From the NCBI GenBank assembly GCA_013697825.1, contig JACCWD010000077.1:1-32178 (forward strand): 32,178 bases of DNA, in the 5' to 3' direction. Of the stretch, positions 15,498 to 23,890 are shown one piece after another. A model generated the notes under the pieces. That model made no database searches and was not told where the DNA came from. It saw only the letters and a program-made list of their open reading frames with translations. Position numbers and translations under genes: made by a program. The DNA comes from Rubrobacter sp. (GTDB lineage: Bacteria > Actinomycetota > Rubrobacteria > Rubrobacterales > Rubrobacteraceae). How positions within the stretch are numbered: position 1 is the first letter of the stretch; each line of letters opens with the position of its first letter.

Positions 15498-16529
15498 ATG
15501 AGAAAGAAGCGTATATTCATAGTCGCGGCGGGGGCGGCCCTCGCCCTCACCCTCGCGGCGTGCGGCGCCGAGGTGAGGGAGACTGGCGGCGGAGGCGAGG
15601 AAGGTACCGGAGGCGAGGACGGCCCCGTTCAGCTCGCCGTTGTGCCGAAGGCCGTCGGCTTCGATTTTTGGGCGACAGTTCGGGCCGGGGCGGAGTGCGC
15701 CGCCGAAGAAGCCGAGGGCGAGGTCGAGATCCAGTGGGACGGCGTTACGCAGGAGACCGACGTCACCGGGCAGGTGAACCTGCTCCAGAACTTCGTCTCG
15801 CAGGGAGTGGACGGCCTCGTCTACGCCGCCACCGACGCGCAGGTTCTCGCCGACGTCTCCCAGAACGCCCTCGACCAGGGGCTTGTCGTCACGAACATAG
15901 ACTCCGGCACCGATCCGCAGCCCGACGAGATCCCGGTCTTCGCCACAGACAACGTTGCGGCCGCCGAGGACGCTACCGAATACCTCGTCAAGCAGCTCGG
16001 CGAGGAGGGCGGCGAGGTCGCCTTCATACCGTTCCAGCCCGGCACCTCGACGAACGACACCCGCACCGAGGGCTTCAGAAACGTCCTCGAAGAGAACCCG
16101 CAGGTCGAGCTCGTCGCGGAGCAGTCGAGCGAGAGCGACTACAACACCGCGCTCCAGGTTACGCAGGACATCCTCACCGCCAACCCCGAACTCGACGCCA
16201 TATACGCCGCCAACGAGCCGGGGGTCCTCGGCGCGGCGGAGGCCGTGCGCGGCTCGGGGAGGGCCGAAGACATCACCATCGTCGGCTGGGACACCGCCCC
16301 CGACGAACTCGAAGCCGTGAGAGACGGCGTCGTCTCGGCGCTCGTCGCCCAGAATCCCTTCCGCATGGGATACGACGGAACAAACGCGGCGGTCGAGGAG
16401 ATAAGAACCGGGGAGAGCGTCGAAGGTGGAGACACCGGCTCGACCCTCGTCACCCAAGACAACATAGACGACGAAGAGGTTCAGGCCGTCCTCAACCCGA
16501 GCTGCGACAACCCGCCGACCGACGATTGA
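15498..16529 (+). CDS. Sugar ABC importer receptor, periplasmic-binding-protein-4 lipoprotein (RbsB type)
   Basis: Extracytoplasmic sugar receptor of 343 residues. From ATG 15498, chosen for the AAAGGGGAAGC ribosome site, the product starts MRKKRIFIVAAGAALALTL with lipobox cysteine 22 (LAAC). A Gly/Glu-rich linker follows before the binding fold. Peripla_BP_4 patterns are visible: VGFDFWATVRAGAECAAEE, QNFVSQGVDGLVYAATDAQV in parts, then DSGTDPQ, ATDNVAAA and DAIYAANEPGVLGAAEAV. An ATG at 15471 would put ten extra residues before the signal peptide. It completes the ABC operon begun at 12971; a hairpin 13 bp downstream may end or reduce transcription before the aldolase gene. Confidence 0.93.
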   Translation: MRKKRIFIVAAGAALALTLAACGAEVRETGGGGEEGTGGEDGPVQLAVVPKAVGFDFWATVRAGAECAAEEAEGEVEIQWDGVTQETDVTGQVNLLQNFVSQGVDGLVYAATDAQVLADVSQNALDQGLVVTNIDSGTDPQPDEIPVFATDNVAAAEDATEYLVKQLGEEGGEVAFIPFQPGTSTNDTRTEGFRNVLEENPQVELVAEQSSESDYNTALQVTQDILTANPELDAIYAANEPGVLGAAEAVRGSGRAEDITIVGWDTAPDELEAVRDGVVSALVAQNPFRMGYDGTNAAVEEIRTGESVEGGDTGSTLVTQDNIDDEEVQAVLNPSCDNPPTDD

Positions 16530-16541
16530 TAACGCCACAGG

Positions 16542-16557
16542 CGGGGAGGTTTCCCCG
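16542..16557 (+). terminator. GC-rich hairpin after the RbsB-type receptor gene
   Basis: CGGGGA-GGTT-TCCCCG is a perfect 6-bp stem with a 4-nt loop, starting 13 bp after the TGA. The following bases are TCTCG rather than a T-run, so it may stabilise mRNA ends or attenuate rather than fully terminate. Confidence 0.4.
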
Positions 16558-16774
16558 TCTCGAACGTGAGAGCGATTGTGCCGCCCAGAAGAAGGCGTCG
16601 ATGCTTTCGAAAAGCCCTCCGGCGTGGAAGCTGGGATGTAGCGTGAGGAATCTTCGCATCTCCCATCGTGCAAGAAGTAGGCGGCGTATGCTGATTTAGG
16701 AAGAGCGATATGAGTGATGAGCTATGTTAAGGTGCGATTGTCTTTGTAACTAATGGTTTGTTCGGGGGATCGGC
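16558..16774. other. Long leader region upstream of the class II aldolase gene
   Basis: I see no supported gene in this stretch. Its right third (about 16690-16765) is AT-richer and could hold a promoter for the aldolase gene, but I could not find a convincing -35/-10 pair. A CGGGGGA ribosome site precedes the TTG start at 16775. Confidence 0.4.
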
Positions 16775-17434
16775 TTGGATCACGTAAACCTGCGGGCGGG
16801 CATCGTGGAAACGACACTCAAGATGAGCCAGTCCGGCCTTGTGGTCGGAACCTCTGGAAACGTCAGCGTCCGAACGCCTGACGATAGGATACTCATCACC
16901 CCCAGCGGCCTCCCGTACGAGGAGATGAAGCCCGAGGACGTGGCCGTCGTAGATATGGAGGGAAACCTCGTGAGCGGCCCTCTCGCCCCGTCGGTCGAGA
17001 CGCCGATGCACTTGGGAATCTACGCTGCGAGACCGGAGGCCAAAAGCATCGTCCACACCCACGCCCGCTACTCGACGATTCTGGCGTGCATGGGACTTGA
17101 GATACCACCCGTCCACTACATGCTCGCCGAGCTGTCGGACGAGGGAAGAATCCCCGTCGCGGATTACGCTGTTTACGGCAGCCGGGAACTCGCCGAGAAT
17201 GCCAGCCGCGCTCTCGGCGACTCCCACAGAGCATGCCTCCTTCGGAACCACGGAACCATCGCCGTCGGAGGCTCGCCCGAGGAAGCCTTCAAGCGAACAG
17301 AGGTTCTGGAGGAGATGGCGGAGATCTTCCACCATACCCGCCTCGCCGGAGGCCCGATCCTCCTCTCCCAAACCCAGATCACCGAGACCGCCGAAAAGAT
17401 GTCCGCCGGCTACGGACAACTCAAGAAAATATAA
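16775..17434 (+). CDS. Class II aldolase, L-fuculose-phosphate aldolase type
   Basis: Zinc-dependent class II aldolase/adducin-fold protein of 219 residues, the usual size of FucA. Motifs: GTSGNVSVR (about 25-33, phosphate-binding loop), ITPSGLPYEEM, Glu in the SVETPMHLGIY segment (about residue 73), the zinc pair in VHTHARYST (about 91-99) and the third zinc His in LLRNHGTIAVG (about 152). The start is TTG 16775, preceded by CGGGGGA at good spacing. FucA cleaves L-fuculose-1-phosphate to DHAP and lactaldehyde; relatives act on ribulose- or threonate-derived substrates. No fucose isomerase or fuculokinase gene is in the window, so either those are elsewhere or the substrate differs. Confidence 0.85.
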   Translation: MDHVNLRAGIVETTLKMSQSGLVVGTSGNVSVRTPDDRILITPSGLPYEEMKPEDVAVVDMEGNLVSGPLAPSVETPMHLGIYAARPEAKSIVHTHARYSTILACMGLEIPPVHYMLAELSDEGRIPVADYAVYGSRELAENASRALGDSHRACLLRNHGTIAVGGSPEEAFKRTEVLEEMAEIFHHTRLAGGPILLSQTQITETAEKMSAGYGQLKKI

Positions 17435-17555
17435 AATCCCACCTTCGACAAACTCCCACAGCGCGACCCGAAAGCAATGAATTAAAAGCTTCTTTCACCC
17501 CGCGCCTCTCCCGGCTTCGCGCTGCAAAGCCCCCCGACTTTTCACGCAATAGCTC

Positions 17556-17585
17556 TTGCATGTGATCGTTTGATGTGCATATACT
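17556..17585 (+). promoter_or_regulatory. Predicted promoter and operator of the rhamnose operon
   Basis: TTGCAT (17556-17561) and TATACT (17580-17585) are separated by 18 bp. The interval 17557-17579 is bounded by TGCA at both ends and contains two GATNGT/GATGTG-like half repeats, so it may be the DeoR operator overlapping the -35 box and spacer. The predicted start (about 17592) leaves a leader of only about ten bases before the ATG at 17602. Confidence 0.5.
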
Positions 17586-17601
17586 GGTCGAACTTGGGTG
17601 A

Positions 17602-18420
17602 ATGGATGGCAATTTGGGGAAAAGCGATCAACAAAAACCAGATTTGCGTTCTTTGGTGCCGGAGGAGCGTCGCCAGCGGATAGCCCGGCTCGTCGAAGAG
17701 ACGGGGAGCGTGAAGGTGGCGGCTTTGGAGGAAGAGTTCGGGGTTTCGCCGATGACGGCTCGCCGCGATCTCCTCGCTCTGGAGAGATCCGGCCGTATTC
17801 AACGGACGCACGGCGGCGCGGTGCTTCCGGGCTTCGCGGGATACGAGGACTCTTTCCGGCGGAGGATGGAGGAGAACGTCGCGGCGAAGGAAAGGCTCGC
17901 GCGGGCCGCTCTCGGTTTGGTGGAGGCCGGGGAGACCGTCTTCATAGACTCCTCGACCACGGCGTATTTCGCGGCGCGCGAGATCTTCGGGGCGGGGATG
18001 CGGGTTACGCTCCTCACGAACTCCGTCCCGGTGATGGATCTGTTTTCGAGCGACAAGTCGCCGAACACGAACCTCGTGGGGATGGGCGGAACGTTGAGGA
18101 GGCTCACCCTCTCCTTCGTCGGGCCTCACGCCGCGCGAACCGTCGGCGCCCACTTCGCGGACAAAGCGTTCATAAGCGTCAAGGGCGTGACGGCGGACGG
18201 GCATCTCACCGACCCCGACCCGCTCGAAGCCGAGGTGAAGCGGGCCATGATCGAGCGTTCCGAAAGACCGATTCTGCTCGTGGACGGAGGCAAATTCGAG
18301 AAGCGGGGACTCAGCGTCATAGCCCACGTGTCGGAGGTTTCTTTCGCCTTGATCGCGGACGGGGCCGAGGACGCATCGAAGATGCTCGCCGATGCCGGAG
18401 TGGAGGCGCGAAGTGTTTAG
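17602..18420 (+). CDS. rhaR: DeoR/GlpR-family regulator, probable rhamnose repressor
   Basis: Transcriptional regulator of 272 residues. The DeoR winged helix is at about 22-77: EERRQRIARLVEETGSVKVA, then FGVSPMTARRDLLALERSG and the family ending RTHGGAV. The C-terminal sugar-phosphate isomerase-like sensor domain shows DSSTTAYFAA, LLTNSVPVMDL, GMGGTLRR and FISVKGV in the usual order. As first gene of the operon it precedes the ASRT gene by nine bases, then the kinase and transporter. DeoR-type RhaR proteins control rhamnose catabolism in rhizobia, so autoregulation and repression of the downstream genes, relieved by a rhamnose-pathway intermediate, is the natural inference. Confidence 0.88.
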   Translation: MDGNLGKSDQQKPDLRSLVPEERRQRIARLVEETGSVKVAALEEEFGVSPMTARRDLLALERSGRIQRTHGGAVLPGFAGYEDSFRRRMEENVAAKERLARAALGLVEAGETVFIDSSTTAYFAAREIFGAGMRVTLLTNSVPVMDLFSSDKSPNTNLVGMGGTLRRLTLSFVGPHAARTVGAHFADKAFISVKGVTADGHLTDPDPLEAEVKRAMIERSERPILLVDGGKFEKRGLSVIAHVSEVSFALIADGAEDASKMLADAGVEARSV

Positions 18421-18429
18421 GGGGCATTC

Positions 18430-18792
18430 ATGAGCGAGGGCGCGCGAATCTGGCTCATCCCCGACGGGTTCATCCCGGAGGAGAGTTCCGGCTCGCACGA
18501 GAGCCACGAGGCGATATGCGTCCTCAATACCTCGGGGTGGGATGCGCGTTTGTCCATCTCTTTCTATTTCGAGGATCGGGAGCCGATAAAGGACGTTTCC
18601 GTGGAGGTTCCCGCCGAGCGAACCCGCCACATTCGAACCGATGGGATCGAGGGCGTGGAGGTTCCGCGCGGGGTTCCATACGCCGTCCGGGTCGAGTCGG
18701 ACGCGCCCGTCACCGTACAACATTCGCGGATGGACACCACACAGCCCGCCCTCTCCCTCATGACCGCGATGGCATATCCGGTGGAGCCATGA
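18430..18792 (+). CDS. Anabaena sensory rhodopsin transducer (ASRT)-family small protein
   Basis: Small soluble protein of 120 residues. The N-terminal RIWLIPDGFIPEESSG, then HESHEAICVLN and FYFEDREPIKD, and the C-terminal VQHSRMDTTQPALSL match the ASRT family (DUF1362/PF07100), a tetrameric beta-sandwich first known as partner of a cyanobacterial rhodopsin. No rhodopsin gene is nearby. Most family members occur away from rhodopsins, and a role in binding small molecules such as sugars has been proposed from comparative genomics as I recall. A GGGGG ribosome site lies six bases before the ATG; its stop overlaps the rhamnulokinase start (ATGA). The location between rhaR and rhaB suggests a rhamnose-linked sensor or chaperone; the function is inferred. 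Confidence 0.85.
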   Translation: MSEGARIWLIPDGFIPEESSGSHESHEAICVLNTSGWDARLSISFYFEDREPIKDVSVEVPAERTRHIRTDGIEGVEVPRGVPYAVRVESDAPVTVQHSRMDTTQPALSLMTAMAYPVEP

Positions 18793-20288
18793 GCGCGGCG
18801 ACGGAATTCCTCGCGACGGATCTCGGCGCGGAGAGCGGGCGCGCGCTCCTCGCCGGATTCGACGGCGAGAGGATGTCGCTCGGTGAGATCCACCGCTTCC
18901 CGAACGTCCCGGTTCACGCCGCCGGAACCCTCCACTGGGACGCGCTCCGCCTCTTCGACGAGATAAAGCGCTCTCTGTCGAAGGCCGTCCGAGAGTCCGA
19001 AAATCTGGAAAGCATCGGTCTCGACACGTGGGGCGTGGACTTCGCCCTCCTCGACCGCGACGGATGTCTCGTCTCGAACCCCGTCCATTATCGGGATTCG
19101 ACGACGGAAGGAATCTCGCAAAGAGCCGAAGAGCGTGTGTCGCGCGAGGAAATGTACCGCGTAACCGGCATCCAGTTTCTTCCTTTCAACACCGTCTACC
19201 AGCTTATGGCGATGAAGGGTTCACCCCTTCTCGAAGCGGCGGAGGACATGATCATGATCCCCGACCTCTTCGCATACTGGCTCACCGGAGAAAAGGCGTG
19301 CGAGTATACCGCCGCGACCACCACCGGACTCTACGGACTCGAAGAAAGAGGATGGGCCACGGCCTTGATCGAAACCCTCGGCCTCCCGACGAAGATCTTC
19401 CCGGCCATAAACCCGCCCGGCGAAACCCTCGCCCCACTCCTCCCCGCCGTCGCCGACGAAGCCGGAGCTTCCGGCCTCCATCTCACCTCCGTCGCCTCGC
19501 ACGACACGGCCTCCGCCGTCGTCGCGGTTCCGGCGGAAGGCGAGGACTTCGCATACATCTCCAGCGGCACATGGTCGCTCGTCGGCTTGGAGACACCGGA
19601 CCCGATCACGAACGAAGAAGCCCGCCGCTCGAATTTTACAAACGAGGGAGGCTTCGGAGGGACGAACCGCTTCCTCAAAAACGTGATGGGACTTTGGATC
19701 CTCCAGGAATGCCGCAGACAATGGATGCACGAAGGCAAGGAATACTCATACGAGGAACTCGCCCAAATGGCGAAAACCGCCGCTCCCGCGCAATCCTTCA
19801 TAGACCCCGACCATCACACTTTCCTCGCTCCGGGAGACATGCCCTCTCGGATCGAGCGCTTCCTCGTCGCGACGGGACAACCGCCCGTCGAGGAGTCCGG
19901 GGATATGGCTCGCTGTGTGCTCGAAAGCCTCGCGCTCAAGTACCGATGGGTCGTGGACAAGGCCGAGTCCGCCTCCGGTCGGAAAGCCGGGGTCGTCCAC
20001 GTCGTGGGCGGCGGCGCGCGAAACGAACTCCTTTGCGAACTCACCGCCGAAGCCGCCGGGAGGACGGTTCTCGCCGGACCGTACGAAGCGACCGCGCTCG
20101 GGAACGCGCTCGTCCAGGCATACGCGAGCGGTCGCCTCGGTTCTCTCGACGAGATGCGCGAGGTGGTTCGGAACTCCTTCGCGGTGCGCGTTTACGAACC
20201 TCGGGACGACCGGGGAAGGTGGGAAGAAGTTTATGGAAGGTTCACCGATCTTCTCGAAACGGAGAGTCGGGGAGTGGCCGCGGAATGA
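18789..20288 (+). CDS. rhaB: L-rhamnulokinase
   Basis: FGGY-family kinase that phosphorylates L-rhamnulose to L-rhamnulose-1-phosphate. The 499 residues match RhaB (about 489 in enterobacteria). Visible motifs: DLGAESGR (11-18, phosphate-binding loop), LDTWGVDFALLD (78-89), HYRDS (100-104), ASHDTASAV with catalytic Asp239, SSGTWSLVG (258-266, adenosine-site side) and HVVGGGARNELLCEL in the C-terminal ATPase domain. Glu15 replaces the Ser more often seen in DLGASSGR. It starts at ATG 18789 overlapping the ASRT stop. It lies between the regulator genes and the rhamnose importer, with isomerase and aldolase further down the same operon. Confidence 0.95.
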   Translation: MSAATEFLATDLGAESGRALLAGFDGERMSLGEIHRFPNVPVHAAGTLHWDALRLFDEIKRSLSKAVRESENLESIGLDTWGVDFALLDRDGCLVSNPVHYRDSTTEGISQRAEERVSREEMYRVTGIQFLPFNTVYQLMAMKGSPLLEAAEDMIMIPDLFAYWLTGEKACEYTAATTTGLYGLEERGWATALIETLGLPTKIFPAINPPGETLAPLLPAVADEAGASGLHLTSVASHDTASAVVAVPAEGEDFAYISSGTWSLVGLETPDPITNEEARRSNFTNEGGFGGTNRFLKNVMGLWILQECRRQWMHEGKEYSYEELAQMAKTAAPAQSFIDPDHHTFLAPGDMPSRIERFLVATGQPPVEESGDMARCVLESLALKYRWVVDKAESASGRKAGVVHVVGGGARNELLCELTAEAAGRTVLAGPYEATALGNALVQAYASGRLGSLDEMREVVRNSFAVRVYEPRDDRGRWEEVYGRFTDLLETESRGVAAE

Positions 20289-20324
20289 ATCTTGCGCGCA
20301 AAGGAGTCGTGTGGAGAATGAGAC

Positions 20325-21902
20325 ATGGCCTCAGCGGATAACGGCATGAACGGCGACGGGAGCACATCCGTGGAGCGGGTGGGGATCTTCGCCCTCTCCG
20401 GAGCGACGAAGCGTTTCGGGGGCGTCGTCGCCGTGGACGGCGTGGACTTCGACCTCCTCGAAGGCGAGGTTCACGCGCTCGTCGGCGAGAACGGAGCCGG
20501 GAAAAGCACCCTCATGAAGATGGTCGGCGGCGTCCACGCGCCGGATGAAGGGAGCGTCGAAGTTGGCGGCGAGGCCGTCTCCTTCGCGTCTCCGGGAGAG
20601 GCCGAGGGGGCGGGGATCGCCATGATCCCGCAGGAACTCGACCTCTTCCCGGAACTCACCATCGCGGAGAACCTCTTCGTCGGGCGGAAACGCCCCCGCA
20701 CCCGGTGGGGCGGCATGGACTGGAAAACGATGAAGGAGGAAGCCCGCCGGAGTCTCGGCTCGATGGGCGTGAGCCTCGACGTGGGCGCCACCGTCAAACA
20801 GCTTTCGACCGCCAATCGGCAAATAGTTGCCATCGCACGCGCCCTCCTCGGCGACGCGAAGGCCGTCATCATGGACGAGCCGACCGCCTCCTTGACCGAG
20901 CGCGAGGCCGAGAAGCTCTTCGAGGTCATCGCCGACCTCACCGCGAGCGGCGTCGGCGTCGTGTACATCTCCCATCGTCTCGAAGAAGTCTTCCGAATCT
21001 CCGACCGCATCACCGTCATGCGCGACGGGAGGCACATAAAGACCGCCCCGACCTCCGACCTCGACTCCGACGAACTCGTCCGGCTCATGGTCGGACGCGA
21101 ACTCAAGGAACTCTTTTCCCGCAGCCGCCACGAAACCGGGGACATCGCCCTCGAAACACGCGGCCTCACCCGTGAGGGGGAGTTCGAGGATGTGGATCTC
21201 ACCGTCCGCCGCGGAGAGGTCGTGGGACTCGCGGGCCTCATCGGAGCCGGGCGTACCGAACTCGCGCAAACTCTCTTCGGACTCCATAAGGCGGACGCCG
21301 GGGAGATCCGGATAGACGGCGAGGCCGTGAAGAGTCTTTCTCCTCAAAAGGCGATGGAGAAGGGCATTTTCTATGTGCCGGAGGAGAGGAAGTCGCAGGG
21401 GCTTATCTCGCCGTTCCCGATCTCCGCCAACATCACGCTGAGCATCCTCGACCGCATCTGCCGGATGGGGTTCGTGAAGCGGGGGCGGGAGCGCGAGACG
21501 GCGGAGAGGTTCGCGGCTTCGCTCTCCATCCGGGGAGCCGGGATGGACGACCCGGTGAGCCGTCTTTCCGGCGGGAACCAGCAAAAGGTCGTGCTTGCGA
21601 AGTCGCTCGCGAGGGAGCCTTCGGTTCTCCTTCTCGACGAGCCGACGCGCGGCGTGGATGTCGGGGCGAAGTCCGAGATATACCGTCTCATTGACGATCT
21701 CGCCGGAGAGGGGAAAGCCGTGCTTCTCATATCGTCGGAGCTCGAAGAGATACTCTCGATGTCCGACCGCATCGTGGTGATGCGCGAGGGGAAGGTGAGC
21801 GGCGAGTTCGAGCGGAGCGAGGCCGATCAGGAAAAGATCATGGCCGCCGCCACCGGAACGAAGGCCGGACAAACCGCCGAAGTCCGCGAGGAGCGGACAT
21901 GA
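20325..21902 (+). CDS. rhaT: Rhamnose ABC importer ATPase (two-domain, RhaT type)
   Basis: Cytoplasmic energy-coupling subunit of 525 residues. The first domain has Walker A GENGAGKST (about 54-62), a divergent signature QLSTANRQIVAIARALL, Walker B AVIMDEPTASL and H-loop YISHRLEE. The second has the family's degenerate Walker A GLIGAGRTELA, signature LSGGNQQKVVLAKSLA, Walker B VLLLDEPTRGVDVGAKSE and ISSELEE in place of an H-loop. A 24-residue N-terminal extension precedes the domain, from the ATG with GGAGA upstream. Its stop overlaps the first permease start (ATGA). The rhamnose assignment follows from operon content, not from the ATPase itself. RhaT here means the rhizobial-type ABC subunit, not the enterobacterial proton symporter. 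Confidence 0.93.
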   Translation: MASADNGMNGDGSTSVERVGIFALSGATKRFGGVVAVDGVDFDLLEGEVHALVGENGAGKSTLMKMVGGVHAPDEGSVEVGGEAVSFASPGEAEGAGIAMIPQELDLFPELTIAENLFVGRKRPRTRWGGMDWKTMKEEARRSLGSMGVSLDVGATVKQLSTANRQIVAIARALLGDAKAVIMDEPTASLTEREAEKLFEVIADLTASGVGVVYISHRLEEVFRISDRITVMRDGRHIKTAPTSDLDSDELVRLMVGRELKELFSRSRHETGDIALETRGLTREGEFEDVDLTVRRGEVVGLAGLIGAGRTELAQTLFGLHKADAGEIRIDGEAVKSLSPQKAMEKGIFYVPEERKSQGLISPFPISANITLSILDRICRMGFVKRGRERETAERFAASLSIRGAGMDDPVSRLSGGNQQKVVLAKSLAREPSVLLLDEPTRGVDVGAKSEIYRLIDDLAGEGKAVLLISSELEEILSMSDRIVVMREGKVSGEFERSEADQEKIMAAATGTKAGQTAEVREERT

Positions 21903-22894
21903 GCGGCGCCTCGACGACCACCACGGCGACCGAACACTCCGACGGCCCTCTGAAACGCTTCCTCACGCGACCGGAGGCTCCGGCCCTCATCTTCCTCGCC
22001 GCGCTCGTCGTGGTTCTCTCCGTCGTCGCGGACGGCTTTCTCGGGGCATCGAACTTCGAGGGGATACTTTCGCAGGTCGTCGTTATCGGGATCATCGCCC
22101 TTGCCGTCAACCAGGTCGTCCTCTCCGGGGAGATAGACATCTCCACCGGCTCCATGCTCGGCCTTTGCGCGATGGCCTCCGGAACCGTCGCCGTCGCGGG
22201 CGGGGGTCTCCTTTTCACCCTTCTCGCGGGCGTCGCCGTGGGCGCTCTCGCCGGGGCGGTGAACGGGTTTCTCGTTACCGTGGCCCGCATACCGGCGATC
22301 ATAGTTACGCTCGGGATGCTTTACGCGCTGCGTGGCGTGCTTCTCCTCGTGACCGGGGGGACGTGGGTGACGGGTGTACCCGCCGAAGCTCGGGTACTCG
22401 GTATCGGGTCGGTGTTCGGCGTGTCGCTTCCCATAATCGTCCTCTTCGCGCTTTTCATCGTCATGGAACTCGTGAATCGCCACTCGGACTGGGGAAGGAA
22501 TGTCCTCGCAGTCGGGGGGAATCGGCGGGCGGCGATGCTCGCGGGGTTGCCCTCAAGGCGGGTACGGTTTTGGGCGTTCGTGCTCGTCGGGGCGGCGGTC
22601 GGGATCGCGTCGGTCATATATATCGGACGGGCGGGTTCCGTCCAGACGAACGCGGGTACGGGACTCGAGTTGCAAGTTATCGCGGCGGTCGTTATCGGGG
22701 GGACGAGCATCGCGGGCGGGCGCGGTTCGACGCTCGCCGCGCTGACCGGGGCGGTTCTCATCGGCGTAATTTTGAACGGTATGGTACTTCTCGGGATTCC
22801 GGGCGTTTGGCAGGATGCGGTTCTCGGAGCTTTGATCCTCCTCGCCGTCTCCACCGACGTCCTCCGACGCAAACTTCTGGGAGACAAAGCATGA
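21899..22894 (+). CDS. rhaP: Rhamnose ABC importer permease 1
   Basis: Membrane permease of 331 residues with about nine to ten hydrophobic segments after a hydrophilic 25-residue N-terminus. BPD_transp_2 patterns: ALAVNQVVLSGEIDISTGSM, NGFLVTVARIPAIIVTLGML, the loop RHSDWGRNVLAVGGNRRAAM contacting the ATPase, and VIAAVVIGGTSIAGGRGST. It overlaps both neighbours by ATGA (rhaT before, second permease after), so the three are probably made in fixed ratio. Rhizobial-type rhamnose importers likewise use two different permeases, which supports the assignment. Which of the two should be called rhaP or rhaQ is only by analogy of order. Confidence 0.92.
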   Translation: MSGASTTTTATEHSDGPLKRFLTRPEAPALIFLAALVVVLSVVADGFLGASNFEGILSQVVVIGIIALAVNQVVLSGEIDISTGSMLGLCAMASGTVAVAGGGLLFTLLAGVAVGALAGAVNGFLVTVARIPAIIVTLGMLYALRGVLLLVTGGTWVTGVPAEARVLGIGSVFGVSLPIIVLFALFIVMELVNRHSDWGRNVLAVGGNRRAAMLAGLPSRRVRFWAFVLVGAAVGIASVIYIGRAGSVQTNAGTGLELQVIAAVVIGGTSIAGGRGSTLAALTGAVLIGVILNGMVLLGIPGVWQDAVLGALILLAVSTDVLRRKLLGDKA

Positions 22895-23859
22895 GCCAGT
22901 ACACCGAAACCTCCCGCGGCTTCCTGAGCCGCATAAAGTTCTCCCGAGAACTCGTCCTCCTCGGCGTACTCATCGTCATAGTCATCGCCATGAGCCTCCT
23001 CTCCCCCGTCTTCTTGACGCTCGGGAATTTGCTGAACACTTCGCGGTACTTCGTGGAGATCGGGCTTATATCGCTCGGTATGACCTTGATCATCATAACG
23101 GCGGGCATCGACCTCTCGGTCGGCTCGAACATGGCCCTCGTCTCCGTCGTCGTCGGCTTCTCGTTCCTCGGCGGCGTGCCGCTTCCTCTGGCGATCGTCC
23201 TCGGCGTGGTCGCGGGCCTCGCAGCCGGAGTCTTCAACGGTCTCTTCGTCACGATGCTCGACCTCCACCCGCTCGTGGTGACGCTCGGCACGTTCGCGAT
23301 GTTCCGCGGCCTCGCCTATGGCTTCTCCGACGCGGACGCGGTGTCGAGCTTCCCGGCGTGGTTCGCGTATTTCGGGCAGGCGTATTTCGGGCCGATTCCG
23401 GGGCAATTGATCGTCTTCGTCATCGCGGTCGCGGTGGTATGGCTGATCCTTTCCCGGACTCGCTTCGGACGGTACGTGTACGCCATCGGACACAACGAGG
23501 AGGCGGCGCGGTTCTCCGGGGTTCCTGTCGAGAGGGTGAAGCTGGCTATTTACGCGGGGACCGGGCTTCTCGTCGGGCTGGCGTCGGTCATATACATCTC
23601 CCGCGTCTCGACGGCCCGCGGCGACGCCGGACTCGGCCTCGAACTCGACGTCATCGCCGCCGTCGTCCTCGGCGGCGCGAGCATCTACGGCGGGAAAGGC
23701 ACGATAGCCGGAACCGTCCTCGGCGTCCTCATCATCGCCACGCTGCGAAACGGACTCCTCCTCGCGGGCGTCCCGAGCACGTGGCAGCTTTTCCTCCTCG
23801 GCGTTTTGCTCCTCGTAGCGGTGTTCCTCAACGAGTTCTTCAGAAAGGAAGAAGGATAG
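22891..23859 (+). CDS. rhaQ: Rhamnose ABC importer permease 2
   Basis: Second membrane permease, 322 residues from the ATG at 22891 that overlaps the preceding stop. It shares the BPD_transp_2 layout: SLGMTLIIITAGIDLSVGSN, NGLFVTMLDLHPLVVTLGTF, the cytoplasmic loop RTRFGRYVYAIGHNEEAARF and VIAAVVLGGASIYGGKGTIA. It is clearly a paralogue of the first permease, not a duplicate, and probably forms a heterodimeric pore with it. It ends FRKEEG just before the receptor gene, with AAGGAAG near its stop acting as a possible ribosome site for the receptor. Confidence 0.92.
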   Translation: MSQYTETSRGFLSRIKFSRELVLLGVLIVIVIAMSLLSPVFLTLGNLLNTSRYFVEIGLISLGMTLIIITAGIDLSVGSNMALVSVVVGFSFLGGVPLPLAIVLGVVAGLAAGVFNGLFVTMLDLHPLVVTLGTFAMFRGLAYGFSDADAVSSFPAWFAYFGQAYFGPIPGQLIVFVIAVAVVWLILSRTRFGRYVYAIGHNEEAARFSGVPVERVKLAIYAGTGLLVGLASVIYISRVSTARGDAGLGLELDVIAAVVLGGASIYGGKGTIAGTVLGVLIIATLRNGLLLAGVPSTWQLFLLGVLLLVAVFLNEFFRKEEG

Positions 23860-23890
23860 ACATATGTCAATCGAAGGGAAGGGAGAGACG

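Noticed and set aside
17598-18788. Upstream extension of rhamnulokinase to nearly 900 residues
   Set aside because: The extension is Arg/Gly-rich and out of frame with the genuine deoR and ASRT genes it covers; kinase homology begins only at ATG 18789.
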